Notes: generated by a model not told the origin, from the letters alone. Numbered from the stretch's first letter, positions 46,001 through 59,190 are shown. The stretch: 64,000 bases of DNA from Seiridium cupressi (GCA_036674765.1 JARVKI010000123.1:1-64000), one strand, 5' to 3'. A program made the numbers and translations.

Positions 46001-47449
46001 GATTGCGCCGAATATCGAGGCGTCTCGAGGAAGTTGTATATATTACGCCAGCTTGGGCAAGTTGACCGTGCGCCGGCGGGCGGAAAGTTTGTTGTTAGAA
46101 TAGACGCGTTGCGGGAGCGCTGCAGCAAGTGTAGAGAATGGCAAGACGTGATCGGCGAAGTGTTGAGTGCCCGAACGCTGGCAATGGAGGTGAGGAGGCG
46201 GTGAAGAGCAGTTGGACTGCAATTGGACTGCAATCGGGTGTTGGTGGATCGGCTAGGCGGTAGTATATCACCTAGAGATGTTATTGTTATCATTGGCCTG
46301 CCAGCATAGTTGGGCGCAGGGCAAGGTAACAGGTTGGTAACGGAAGAGGACTGGAGCTGGGATCGCAGAGTGCAGGATGTTGTCACGATCGGGCTCTAGA
46401 TCCGGGACGCCGTGCGCTGAACTTGTACCAACATGGGGTTTGGGGAGCTGCGATTGCCCCTCCTGTTTACTCGCCCGTTGCTGGGTAACGATTGCGACAC
46501 AGCTCCGATCTGGTTTGCCCCACCCGAGTCCCGGTGCTAGCTGGTCCAGTGTGACGTCTTGTCTCGGTGATGCGCCTGTGTCTCCAACTTAGTCGGCAAA
46601 CACAAGACAACCTGGTCGCATAAGCCTCCAGCGAAACCCAGGGACATACTTTGGCAAAACCGAGGTGAGTCGTGCATCGATCCATTCTACAGACGCGTCC
46701 GCAGGTCGTCGATGTCTTCGTTTCCTCGTTGCTCCAGCTGCGACCCTGGAATTCAGTTTGCGCCTGCAGCGCCTGGATGCGCCCAAACGGGTATCTTAGG
46801 TGACATCCCGCCAATGGGGAGCCTATCAAACCCCCCTGTCAGCCCAGCCCGCCCTGCTCTCTATGGGGTGTGGGTCCCCTACCAGCCCTGGTCACGCAGC
46901 TGGCTTAGTGTTGCCAGCTCGAGCGACTGGCATGTAAGACAAACAATCGTGCGTGTGTGTCTTGCAAAGAAGCGCTCTTTATCTAGCGAGGCAGCTTCTC
47001 ACGTACACCATCGAGTCTTTCCTCCTAGACACCCGTCTAATGCGACCATGATGACAGTCATTGTGAACCGGCCCAAGAAGAAATCGTTCGTTTATTCATG
47101 TCGTCGCAAACGGAAAGGCTGATCAAATCGCTAGTTTCAACCCGACCAACGGGTTTGATGATTGTTACTGGCCCAAGCTTCCCCTGTCATAACCAATTGT
47201 CCTAGCAACGACAGAGCCCGCAGACCCATCAAGTCGCCCAATATCAGCTGCGCATCGCCAGCGCTGCACTTTGAGCTCGCACACCACACCTCTCTGAAAC
47301 AGATAGTTTTTCTTTCTGCTCGCTTCAAGTGCGTCCTGCCGCTCCTTTGCTGCCATTGCGCTCGAGTCTTGCTCATCGTTGTCGCTTCGTTCTCCCACCC
47401 ACTGTGCTTTTGTAAACAAAAGTGCATTGCAACCCACACTCTCGACAAC
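46001..47449. other. Divergent promoter region cyk3/GCK kinase
   Basis: 1.45 kb between two divergent start codons. A 136-codon frame at 46712-47122 has no motif. The stretch just before the kinase ATG is CT-rich, leader-like. It should carry promoters of both genes. Confidence 0.55.
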
Positions 47450-49565
47450 ATGGCGGACGAGGCTTTCGCAAGTCAATACCAAGTCCTGGAGGAGCTGGGC
47501 CGTAAGTAGAAGCCATCGGTCGGCCGATTGGAAGGCCTTGAAGCATCTGACTGACCAATTGCAGGTGGCAGCTTTGGAGTAGTGTACAAAGGCATTGAAA
47601 AGACCACAGGCGAGGTTGTCGCCATCAAACATGTAGGTCAAACATTGAACCTCACTAGGGTGCCTTTAATGTGCATTGGCTTACAAGTCGAGTGCAGATC
47701 GATCTCGAATCTACAGATGACGATATCCAGGACATCCAAGCTGAGATTTCGGTGCTGAGCACGTGCGCCAGTTCTTATGTAACGCAGTACAAGGCCAGCT
47801 TCTTGCGTGGCAGTAAGCTATGGATTGTCATGGAGTATCTGGGCGGTGGCTCTTGCTTGGACCTGGTAAGTGCTCTGTAGCCTTCCCATTCATGACTGGC
47901 TTCAGACTAACAAACTCTGCTCCCCAGCTGAAACCCGAGCCCTCAAGCTTTAGTGAAACGCACATCGCAATCATCTGCCGTGAACTCCTCACTGGCCTAG
48001 AATACCTTCACGCAGAGGGGAAGATACACCGCGATATCAAGGCCGCCAATGTTCTTCTCTCGGAAACCGGGAAGGTCAAGTTGGCCGACTTTGGTGTAGC
48101 AGCACAATTGACCAATATCAAATCGCAACGGAACACCTTTGTCGGCACACCGTTCTGGATGGCACCCGAGGTCATCCAGCAAGCAGGCTATGACTTCAAG
48201 GCGGATATATGGTCGCTAGGCATAACCGCCCTTGAGATGGCATATGGAGAGCCCCCTCATGCCAATCTACATCCCATGAAGGCGCTCTTCCAAATCCCCA
48301 AGAATGCCCCGCCCCGGCTCGAGGGCAACTACTCCAAAGACTTCAAAGACTTTGTCTCCAAGTGCTTGGTCAAGGATCCAGACTTCAGGCCGTCCGCAAA
48401 GGATATGCTGAAGCATCGTTTCATCCGCTATGCTGGCAAAGTGGAGGCTCTCCAGGAGCTAATCGAGCGTCGACGGGCCTATGACGCGACTAAGACCAAT
48501 AAGAGGAACCGCGCCATGTATCAAGAGACTCTGCGCAACATCTCGCCTAAGGATGAGCGAGACGAATGGCTCTTTGACACTGTCAAGTCAGTTGCACCTA
48601 AGAAAGCAACGGTCAAGTCACGGAAGCCGTCATCTATATTTTCGACGGAGGAAGCATTGCGCAGGTTGGATATTAAGGATGCGCCTCTGCAACCCTCATC
48701 GCCGGCGCAGTCACCGATGACTGTCAGGAAGGCTACCGCCCGAAGGCAGTCTTCGTTCGCACAAATGTCTGGCACAGGCTCTGTCCGAGGTCCACCTGGA
48801 CCGGCACTTCGGAAGCCGTTGCAACCAGACATGTCGTTCGGAAACTCCGGATCATCACAACGCCTGTTTCGAAGAGTGCCGTCTGACAGCTCTACTTCTG
48901 GTCACGTCTCCTGGCCGGACACAGATGACGTCTTTTCCAATGAGAACAGACTACCAAACACAACTGAAGCCAACAGCAAGGAAGCAATTCTCGGTCGTCG
49001 TCTTTACAGCAAGGCGGTCGAGCCTAGCCTCGCAGAAGTCCATGCGCAGACTTCATCATTGGCCAAGAGAGAGGCACTTGCCAAGTTCTCGGATGCGTTC
49101 GCAGGCTTGAACGCCGTCGACCCAGAAGGCGCATATCACATGATGCAGAGTATCTTGGGATCTATGTCTGATGACACAAAGCTCACCAATGCATTCCTTT
49201 CAAGAGTCACTCCGATGAAGGGAGCTTTCGACAGCGAGACGCCCCAAGGCACAGTCATTATCAGAAGCACACCGACTACCGACCGCAGTCAGGGCCAGGG
49301 CCAGAGCCAGGTACAGCAGAGCCCGACAAAATTGGTCCTTGCATCTAACAACCCACACCTGAAATCGCATCGACGACGCCAGGGTAGCTTGGCAACAGAG
49401 ACCAGCGGCAGTCCTGAAAAGGGTGTGGATAGAGAGAAGCTAGGCGTCAGTGCGAAGTATCCGGGTCGTGAGGCCCAACCAGGCATGGAGCATTGTCGAC
49501 AACTCTCAGACGTGCTGTACAGCCGCTGGGTGGACGGCCTGAGGCTGAGATGGCCCAATATGTGA
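47450..49565 (+). CDS. Ste20-type germinal-centre kinase (GCK-III-like)
   Basis: Four exons give 641 aa: 47450-47501, 47565-47632, 47698-47865, 47928-49565. Three introns (63-65 nt) all lie in the N-lobe. The kinase domain spans about residues 9-262: glycine loop [16 protein letters not shown] lysine Lys39, HRDIKAAN with Asp132, DFG at 150-152, and [10 protein letters not shown]. [10 protein letters not shown] in helix C and the sequence around it are typical of the MST3/YSK1 (GCK-III) branch, which in fungi includes Don3 and MST-1. These kinases control septum formation, polarity and hyphal tip growth. The C-terminal half is Ser/Pro-rich, with a conserved-looking end [17 protein letters not shown]. 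It diverges from cyk3. Confidence 0.93.
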
Positions 49566-50107
49566 TTGGTGCGAGATGGAGTTGTCCTGCAATCTTAAGA
49601 CGCATGGTAGCTCAATGTAAGATAAAGCATGTGGTCGCCGGATGCGCGACCATCACAGTTGATATACAACAAATTGTTCGAGGCGAGATAGTTGAATGCC
49701 GCCGGGCCGGCTAGACTTCTAAAGAGATGGAGATTTTTCGAACGAGGAATTCGAATAACACGGTGGAAGCTGGGATGTGGAATGTTGCATTGCATGCGTC
49801 CTCGTGGCGTCGGAGCATCAAAACTGGCATCTAGGAGTCTTCATGAATCATGACGTCTCCGTAAGTAATATTTGATTCCAGCTCTTTGCATGGTAAAGGT
49901 CTTTTCGTGTAAGATTCTTGTACATATCTCATATGGGAAAGGGGCGTCCAGGATAGATTAGGTTCAACACGCCATAAGATGACTGTAATAAACTCTTTGA
50001 CTTATCACTAGGCGATCATGTGCTGCGATGGTGTTGACCATAGTCGATTCTAGTTGTTAAACACTATCACATCGCCATGGATGGGCTTTTCGCTCAGCCC
50101 GCCCTTC
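49566..50107. other. Convergent 3' intergenic region
   Basis: 540 bp between the stop codons of the kinase gene (+) and the WSC-peroxidase gene (-). No coding sequence seen. Confidence 0.6.
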
Positions 50108-53100
50108 TCATGAGACTGATGCATAAACGCTCAACCGATCTCCCGCTCCGCAGAACTCCTTCGCATTCCCACCGCACGTCATGCTACACTCCCCAGCATC
50201 CGTCTCTTTGCTTCCCTCGCCGAAGCGGTCTCCACAATAACACTCTCCTCCGTACTCGGTTCCAAAGTACTTGAACCCTTGACAAGTCTCGGCGCATTTC
50301 TCCAAGCTCATGTCATCCGCACTCGTCGCCTTGCCCGCGAGGGCCCGCACACCCTGCGCCTCCGTGCGACAGCCCTCCCATATCCACTCCTTGTCTCCGC
50401 CAACCGTCGCAGGCTGGAAAGGCCCGTTGGTCGTATTGCTATAGTACAGCTCCAGCCGGCTGCCGGCGCCGCAGTATTGGTAGGCATTCCCTGTGCAAGG
50501 CATGGAGCAGTCGGATAGCGAGGCGTTGGTCGAGGACGAGGCGAGGCTGTTGCCGCAGTAACATTCCCCACCGTACTCGGTGCCAAAATAATGATACGCC
50601 GAGCAGAATGAGGCGCACGATTCGAGAGTCATCGAATCTGAAGACAAGGTAGATTTTGCCGACAGGGCGCGAGCACCGGAACCTTCCGTCCAGCAGCCCA
50701 TGAGGGTGTAGGATGAAACGGTAGGCAAGTGTTGAAGGGATGAGGTAGATGTGGTCGATGAGGATGAGCTGATTGTTGGACTACTACTAATGCTCTTTGT
50801 AGAGGTTATGACTAAAGTAGAGCTCAACGAGATGCTCGTTGGAGAGCTGCTAATGGTCTGTACACTCGATACTGTCGAGCTGTGTATCGTCGAACTAGAT
50901 GCTGTTGAAGTAGTTACAATGCTGTTGGAGGTTTGTGATGTTCCACTGTGTGTAGGCGATCCAGAAGCGATAGTGATTGAAGTCTGAGAACTTGTCGATG
51001 TTGAAGTTGACAGCTTTGAAGATGTGGCGGTCGATGAGGTCGAGCTCACTGCGGTCACCGAGGCTGAGGTGGGTGCAGAGCTCGCTTCAAGAGAGTATAA
51101 TTCCATCCTATTACTTCCACCGCAGTACTCGTATTTGTTTCCGGCACAAACCATATTGCAGTCGCCATCAGCTGCTTTGATGCTCTGAGCATCCAATGTG
51201 TTACCGCAATAACCTAGAAAGTAATGTTAGCGAATTACTCAACAGGAAGTCGTTATTTAAGGGCGGACTGACATTCGCGGCCATACTCAGCGCCAAAGTA
51301 GGAGAAGCTGGCGCACTTTGACGCACACATCTCGAGACTCATGGCATCGTCGCCAAATGCCGCACCAGTCAAGGCACGCCCAGAAACCTCGGTGTAACAG
51401 CCCACACGCGTGTAAGGCGACACGGTAGCTTTAGGCCCTAGTGTAACTGATAGTGTTGCAGTGGTCATGTAGACCTCGATCCTGTTGCCAGCACCACAAT
51501 ACTCCGTCGAATCGCCTGAGCAGGCCATGTTACATTCCGCAAGAGGTGCATCGCTACTTCCGGAACCGATCGAGTCACCGCAGTAGCCTGCCTAGTGATT
51601 AGTTGCGTTCCTGCCACTGTTATCTCAACATAGACTTACATTCACGACCGTATTCCGTTCCCCAGTAGCTATAGCCAGTGCAGTTACTCATGCATTTGTC
51701 CAAAGTCATTCCGTCGTAGGCGTATGCGGCGGCACCTAGTGCTCGATTTCCTGCCCCCTCTGCTTTGCAACCGACTAGTTTATAACCGCCTATGAACTGC
51801 TTGCGGCTTGGCGTGGCGGCAGTTTTGGTCGAACTGGTGGTCGAACTGGCTGAGATTGGGATAGTAGAAGAGGCAACATTGAGTGAAGATGAAGTTATTG
51901 GTGTGCGGCTGATTGACGAAGATATTACAGAGCTGACTGAAGAAGATATGGTAGAGCTGACACCCGATGTTGTGTCGACTGATCCAGTTGTGCACATGGA
52001 GGTGGGTGGAGCGGAGAACGAGTCGCAAGAGCCACCCAAGTCAGTACCGGTAATGAAGTCATCCTTCATGGCGCCAGATCCTGTTCCACTAACGACATCG
52101 ATCTTGGCCGAGTACGAAAGGCTAGCATCTGGGATCTGATAGCTTGCTGTGTAGAAAGTATATGGTCCTACACAGATACCCTTGGTCATGGCAGTCGTCG
52201 TGGTACTCAAAGTAGCGACGGGATTACTGTCGCTTTTGCTCTTCTGTGATACACTCAGGTCGACGGGCAGCGAGTTGCGATCATTTCGGACAGCTGCAGT
52301 CACCGTGAGAGCGCCAGTTGTTTGTAAAAGACAGCTCTGAGGTTTCTGAAGCAAAATCCCGTCCTGCAGTGGATATGCGGCTCCGTTGTTGTCAAAAGTC
52401 TTTTTTGCTCCATCGGCAAAATTCAAGGTGATGGTAAAGGAGGAAATACCAGTCGACGTTGGAATTCCGAAGCCGCTCCCGAATTGATACCAAGCAAACG
52501 TGTCGTCAAAGCCAGAGCTGGTACCCTGTTGAGTGACGGTATAAGAGCAACCCGAGAGTCGGCAATTGCTACCTCCATTACGATCCTTGTAGACTATCGT
52601 CACACTCGATGGTGCAGTTGAAAGGGTAGTGGTTCGAACACGAATACTTCCTCCTAGAGTCATCATCGTCGCTCCCGTCTCCAATGTGAGGTGAAGACCG
52701 ACCGGCTTCACGAAGTATGGCGCGATGGGATCCGTGAGCGTGACGCTAGGAGGCACGGCGTCGATCATCTTCTGCAGGATGGTTTGGCATACGCTTTGAA
52801 AAGCTGTTGAATCTGCCATAGCTTTGACAGTGGCATTTTGGTCTGAAGCAAAGACCCTTGCGTCCGAGTTCCTACCATTCGTCGTTGACTGCCCCACGAC
52901 CAAGGGATTAGTCGTCGTATTTGTCAGATACTCGGTGATGACTTTGTTGTCGAACGCTGCTACGGTAGAATCCAAGCCAGCCTCTCCATCAGGGGAATTT
53001 GCCGGAGCAATATCTGGAAATCCTGTCACATGGACTCCTCCAAGCGTATGCCCCTAGTCCTCTGTAAGACCATCGAAGGTTCGGGGGATCATGATGAATA

Positions 53101-53675
53101 CTCACACATGCTATCATCTGCACCATTTCGGTATTATCAAATCCCATACCCAAGAATCTCTGCTGGAAACTGTAGAGACTGTTTTGGGGCTGCGGCACAC
53201 CTATATCTCCTGCAGCCGTTGCGTCAATTCTGCCACCACGTACTGGTATTGGATGGCCACCACAAGATCTGACCGAGTAATAGACACCAAGGGCGATCAA
53301 GTCGGCTACACTTGACCGACTAGTATAATAATTCGACATGAACGTCAGAGTTGTCTTAAAGCCGGGACCAGTATTCTCGCCCCTACTGACTTCGTATTGC
53401 AGAGATCCATCCAATCCTCCTTTCCCAGTAAAAATATTGCGCGTAGACATGTCGTGGAAACCGGTTCGCAGCCACTCCGCGGCATTCTGTCGTCCGGGGC
53501 CCGATGACTGGCTTGAGCATGGGATGACAGTCCCACCAAATCCGCGATTCTGGAAACCCTTCACCTGATATATGATCTCTTCTAACTCGTCATTTATGGA
53601 AGGCCAAGTTGGGTCTGCTTTGGCGGTAGTACTCAGTGTGAGTAATCCACCCACAAGACAGTTATTGAACTTCAT
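50108..53675 (-). CDS. Secreted heme peroxidase with four WSC domains
   Basis: Four exons give 1,134 aa: 53675-53106, 53053-51640, 51587-51273, 51213-50108. A signal peptide covers residues 1-20 (ending TTAKA). The peroxidase domain has the distal pair in WLRTGFHDM (Arg70, His74), a Ca-site-like KGGLDGSLQYE and the proximal ACGHTLGGVH (His192), formed exactly at the exon 1/2 junction. It is closest in layout to class-II-type (AA2) fungal peroxidases. About residues 300-560 are a beta-rich extension of unknown role. Four WSC domains follow, at about 610-705, 720-810, 925-1020 and 1035-1130, each with paired Cys and an EYG.ECYCG core; Ser/Thr-rich linkers separate them. WSC domains bind wall polysaccharides, so the enzyme is probably wall-tethered. 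No transmembrane helix or GPI signal is seen. Confidence 0.92.
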
Positions 53676-56428
53676 GATCTATGTAAAAGAGGCTACACGC
53701 AGGCTTCGCTTATGAGACAGGGCCGCGCGTAGAACGGCGAATATATGCTTGACACTCGTCAGAGCCTGGCCATGGCACAGTTAGACCTCGTAAGCTGGGC
53801 TTTATAAGTAAACGTCCAAAGAGGAAGTTGTGATACATCTGGGACTGGCACATTTGGCGTCCTGGCGCCTACTAGTGCTGCCTCGCTATCATGTCTGATT
53901 CTCACTCGGCACCATTCTTGGTATGGTGGGTACGATGTTGACGCTTGATCCTCATGATAGCGTTGTGGAGCTCGTGAGTATCAAATACGAGCACAGACAA
54001 GGGCTAGATTGGAAGATGGCGTATAGTCGGCTGCAAGCAGATTGGCCAGTCTTCTGTCGCATGGTTCCAGCCGCAGCTTGTCCTTGCCGCTAATGCATGC
54101 CCAACAGCGTGAGGAGGTGGGCTCGTCGTACACAACCCTACAACGTCGTATGGACGTTCCGTTACCAGATCGCCGGAAATCTATTGCGGACATCAAATTT
54201 TTTTTTTTTGCCCTGTGCTTTCACAGACGGCGGCGCCGCTATTGAGATATTTCAGAGGTGACAAAATACATGTACCTAGTAGCCCCTAGCAGTACTGCCA
54301 TACGACGGTCAGAACTTCTCGAGGCTTTTGCATCTACAATACAGCAGGTATTGATCTAGAACAGTCCTAATAGGAAGTTGAGAAACGGCACCTCTTCCGA
54401 AGGATACACAGCGCTAAGTGTGGCGTATTCACATTGCTACACGAGACTTCTTAGCCACCGTGAGGACCGTCCGTGTGGTTGTTGACGTGAAAGACGAGTG
54501 TCATTGGATCTCTGAATCCCTGTCGAAGCCATGGGTGACGTCGAGCCTTGTTTGGTCCTCATGGGGCATTGGCTTGTTTGATGTTGTGCTGAAGCATCAT
54601 AAGTCCTCCAAGCTGAAAGACAGACAACATCCTGACCGTCATCCGTCAGATCTTCGTCACTGAAGCTTACGGGCAACTGATTAACCTAAGGTATATGGTT
54701 GTTAATGTGTCTGTGGCAGGGCTGGACGTGCGAGGCCCCAAGCGCCGATCAGGAGGCTCTACCTAAGCTTAAATTTAGGATCAGGAGAGTTGCCCCACGC
54801 TATCGGTTATGATCCGCTCGTTCCTTCAGCCTGCAGCTGGCTCGCTTCGAGAAGATCCACAGCACCCCAAGGGGGACATCATCATTGCTCAAGTCATTCG
54901 GCCCGCCTTGTCTGTGTATTTTTCAAAATGAACGGCCTGGATGGCTGCAGAAGTGGTTTGTGACCGCGACGATGCGATTTGTTGAATTTGATGGTAAAAC
55001 GGGCAGCAGACGGGGTCGAGGAACCACCAACCTAGGATGCTTTCGAGGGTTGATGTGGGTGGGCAATCCTTGGTAACTGCAAAACGGCAGTGCTAACTAT
55101 AACCTATTTAGATATCGTGCTGTCCAACTCACTCATCACAACATATTTGATGTTTTGGCTCTGAGAGTATTTTATAGTTTTATACGATCCCAAGTATGAC
55201 GTATAATTCGTCCCTCGACTCTCAAATTTTGGAGGAACATGTGGCATAGTCGTCTGTTGCTTGCAAGATCCCATCTTCGTCTTTCGCCTTAGAGCATCGC
55301 AGGGTACAAGCCAAGTGCTGAAATGATCTAAACCGGATTGCTTAAACAAGACGACGAGGTAGATTAGGACTATCCGTTACAATAGCCATATTGTGCCTTT
55401 TTATGGCGGGGCCAAACCACGATGTAAATTGTAAAAGTGTGTGTGGACTGCGAATAGGGAGAGGATAATGTTGTTTGACGTCAGGAAAGCAAGATACTCT
55501 GCTGCTATCTGGTCCAACCAAGATCCAATTCAATTGTGTTCTCGATGATCATTGACCTTGAACGCAGCTAGTAGACGTTGAAGATATCTACCAGGCTGTG
55601 GGAACTTGATGTTTCGGGTCGCTAGTATACACCCAAGAAGGGCGCCAGCGTAAACATTTGCACGAATGATGTTCAAGCGCCGAGAAGAGGCAATACTGAG
55701 ACTCAACGATACTGAATGAAAAAGAACATCAAATATATCTTCTTGGTGACACTACTAAATTGGCTAAGCGAGCTCTCTACTCTACCTCGAACCTGAATTG
55801 TTGGAACAATGCATACTAAATCGACGATCCATATCTGTCAATCCTTCGAAGTGTCCTCGACGATGTTCCCCCCTTCAGCATTACTCGTCACATGCTGGCT
55901 GGTGGTCAAGAGGTGCATACCAGCTAGAATTGACGAGCCCCTGAGTCCCGGAGCCGACGGAGGCTAAAATAGGGAGCATCGGCAAAACCAAGCTCCGTTG
56001 GACTGAGCACCGTCCCCACAAGACAGTAATTGGCCAACGAGAAGACGCAGAAGCAATGTGATTGACCATGAGCTCTGGGCAACCCTGTTCATTGCGCGTG
56101 TTCTTTTTATGAGTATCCGTAATGGTTTCGAAAAAGTTGAGATGCGCGATCCACCCAGGTCATAATTGTTGTCGCCGTGAGATTTCCGCGGCGTAAGAAC
56201 CTTTTCGAGGAATAGAGTTTCCGCGACTGCGTCCCCATCTCCATCCCTCTCCGCCGTTTTCACTGCTATAATACACAAACGACAGTTTGCTGAAGTGCGA
56301 CGCGTATGGATCCGGCTTAGATTCGCAGTCCCTCTCCTCCCGACGATTTCGAGTTGCCGAGTCCTCGACCTCCTGTATATACACGTCCTGTCGACGCCGA
56401 GAACTCGATCGACCACAATCTTTTCACG
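53676..56428. other. Long intergenic region
   Basis: About 2.75 kb. Contains a T12 run near 54198 and moderately AT-rich DNA. A - strand frame near 54550-54670 (FSDEDLTDDGQDVVCLSAW) looks slightly coding-like but is short and isolated. No gene supported. The last ~400 bp before the PQ-loop gene includes its leader and promoter. Confidence 0.5.
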
Positions 56429-57387
56429 ATGCCGTTCTTCCAAACCCTGGCCGGCTATGCCGCGCCCGTCTTCCTCATCACTTCGCCAATAATATCATAT
56501 ACCGATCAAGCTCTGTCGATGCACCGCAAGAGATCTAGTGCCGGTTTCTCGCTCGATATCCCATTGATCATGCTGGTCGCGTGTATATTCAGGTTTGTGC
56601 TACTCTAGCCTGACCACTCATCCCAGACCTATTCTGACTGATTCGAAAGGGTGTTTTACTGGTTCGGCGCGAAGTACGATAAAGCATTGCTCTTTCAGGC
56701 CTTTACCAACATATTCATGCAACTCATCCTTCTGAAGATCGCTCTTGATCATCGCCCACTGTCGTCATCAAGAGGCGGGGATGCCGGACTTCCGTTCGCG
56801 GGAGCACAAGATGGGCTCTGGGGCATCCGGAGACCTTATAGCTTCTGGCAGTGGCGGTCGCCAAAGCCGTATGTTCCCCCCGTGCCTTTCTCGAAAAACA
56901 CATCGCTGACTTGGACGAAAGTTACTGGCAATTTCTGCTTTACCTCTTCATCACGTTGACCGTACTCGAATTAATCGTCGCCCCGATGGGCTCTCTATAT
57001 GCTACATACTGGGGACTGCTTGGCATAATCGGACTCGGAGTGGAGGCAACTTTGCCCCTGCCTCAATTGATTGCTAACTTCAGATCCAAGTCTTGCAAGG
57101 GGTTCCGGGTTTCTTTGCTCGCCAGCTGGATCGTGGGAGACGCTCTGAAGATGTATTGGTTCTTTACATCAACGACTGAGATCCCCTGGGCTTTCAAGGT
57201 CTGCGGTATGTTCCAAGCAGCATGCGACTTGGGTCTGGGCATTCAGTATTTGATCTATGGGGACCAAGAACAGACGACCCCTGCGCAACAGTGGCCGTAT
57301 GCTGGCTTGAAACCGCACCTGCCTCGAGTAAACAGCGGCAGGTCAACTCCCACTGGAAGGACCCATATGGGCGAGAAGAGTTATTAG
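56429..57387 (+). CDS. PQ-loop repeat membrane protein (SLC66A2/Any1 type)
   Basis: Three exons give 282 aa: 56429-56592, 56650-56868, 56922-57387. Introns are 57 and 53 nt; both joins are in phase 2. The protein has two PQ-loop regions: an N-terminal one starting GYAAPVFLITSPIISY, where the PQ dipeptide has become SP, and a C-terminal one with TLPLPQLIANFRSKSCKGF, a full PQ motif. About seven hydrophobic helices are expected. Yeast Any1 (Ymr010w) and human PQLC1/SLC66A2 share this layout; Any1 opposes phospholipid flippases in Golgi and endosomal membranes. The tail (GRSTPTGRTHMGEKSY) is polar. Substrate and location are inferred from the family only. Confidence 0.88.
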
Positions 57388-59097
57388 AAGTCATATAACA
57401 TAGACATAGAGATACCATACTACGCTTAGTACTTTTGCTTGCTACCACGTGTGCTGTATTCTCGGCCCTGGGCACTTTTGAACCGAGTCTAATCTTTGGG
57501 AGGAAAGGGACCTGAACAATGTGATTAAAAATGCATTTCTGTCTCTCGATACTCTTCACAAACGACTAGGTCATCCCGACGACTTATCAAGTGCGCGAGC
57601 AGACAATTGCTTTCTCGATGGTTCATTGCCCCTTGTTAGTTGTGAGCGGGACGTTAATTTCTGCTAGTGAGATACATGCCCTAGCCTGACAGAGGTAGCA
57701 CAGCATGACCTGAATCTACTTCAAACATTGCCATTGCCTCTTGAATAAGACTGCGAGCCACGCTTGATTAATGCCGTCAATTTGATTACCCACAAGTAAA
57801 AGTTTGTGGTCATTGGTACGGATATGCGATGATCACTAAAAGTACCTCTATATTGGTTTCGCACCATGTTGCACGATTCTTCACAAGCGTATGGAGCCTT
57901 TCTTTTTAGACCGTTGAGTCTGGCAGACCCCAGCCACCTCTTCGAGAAAACTCCTGAAGCCCCCATGAATGCCTGCTTTCTTAGGTCACTCTCTAGTCCG
58001 CTCTGGTCGTCAAAGCGGTTCAAACCTCTGCTGACGTTCAGTATTGACTCCATCAGAGTGCGTTTGCCGAATTGGGACCAAGCAGGTCAGCGGTTCCGCC
58101 CGTGTCCGTGTCCTCTATCCACATCAAAAACTCCCCTTGCCCCTAATTGAGCTAAGACTTGTCTCAAAGTCGGACATATCGCATTATTTCGGGAAACTGA
58201 ACCCAGGTAAAGCAGCCATACCCTTATTAACTTAATCTTGGTTTCCTGGCTGTTGCATAAAAGAACGGAGTATATTCAGACTACCCAAACTTGAACACTC
58301 AAGCGTTTCTGAACTAATCAATTCGACAGTCCCTGGTCGTGCAACCATATCAAACGCTGCCGGCTCGACGCGGTTTCTATATAATCCTAAGCGGAAACAT
58401 GGTGTGGATGTCGATCAATTAAGCGCTGTAATACCTGCAGCTGATTGATCTCGCTTCATTGGCCAGTTCAATCAACTCTGTGGCTGTATATCATTTCTAC
58501 GGCCGTCGGCGACAAGCAGCCCTGGTCCCCCGTGGCTTATATCGTCGTAAAGGAATTCGAAAGCAACTTCACGGGATCTCAAGATTATAACCTGACTTTC
58601 TCTCAAGTTGATGGATCTTCTTCTGCTTGAGGCATGACACCATTCCACAGGGGCGACAATACTTTCCGAGAGGGTTAAAACCCCCCAATTACTGTGGCCT
58701 GTGGACAGGTCTGTCACCAAAACTTCAAGTCAAAGCTTCCTGCCAAATACAATACTCCCCTATCGCCAGCGAAGTGTAGTAAATCATAATCTGGTGTTGA
58801 CAGACGGCATTCATACCTTGCCTGCCTGATATCCTGTGGTCTCAGCGGATGTACATTATACATCTTGCTCACTCATTCGAGGCCACAATCACGGGCTGGG
58901 TCTTGTCATAAGGTCCTCAAAGTTCATGAATTCCTTGTACATTCACTACCTACAGCACTGGTTTCTTCCCGGCATTTGCAAGCCAATCTTTGTTCATCCT
59001 CTGGAGTGGATATTCCCGAGCTTGGTTCCTTCCTGATTCTATTTCAAATCCAGCTTCCTGGTGTACCATCTAACCTCTTTTGGGATTGTCATACCCG
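57388..59097. other. Intergenic region before the Myb-like gene
   Basis: About 1.7 kb. Short frames only, no motif. The stretch from about 58800 on becomes pyrimidine-rich and merges into the leader of the gene at 59514. Confidence 0.5.
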
Positions 59098-59190
59098 CAT
59101 CAGTCGACGAGATATATCTCCACTCTCTCATCAGTCGACGACTTATATTCATATTTTCCCATCAGTCGACGATATACTTCTATTTTAACA
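59098..59190. repeat. 31-bp tandem repeat, three copies
   Basis: CATCAGTCGACGA recurs at exactly 59098, 59129 and 59160, each followed by a T/A/C-rich spacer, so the period is 31 bp. Each copy contains the palindrome GTCGAC. It lies about 350-415 nt before the ATG of the Myb-like gene, in its promoter or long leader. Confidence 0.85.

Noticed and set aside
45838..46386. 182-codon - strand frame over the cyk3 start
   Set aside because: Wrong frame for the SH3 exon; low-complexity and without domain. The cyk3 exon at 46000-45929 explains the DNA.
46712..47122. 136-codon + strand frame in the cyk3/kinase promoter
   Set aside because: No motif; lies in the promoter between two well supported genes.
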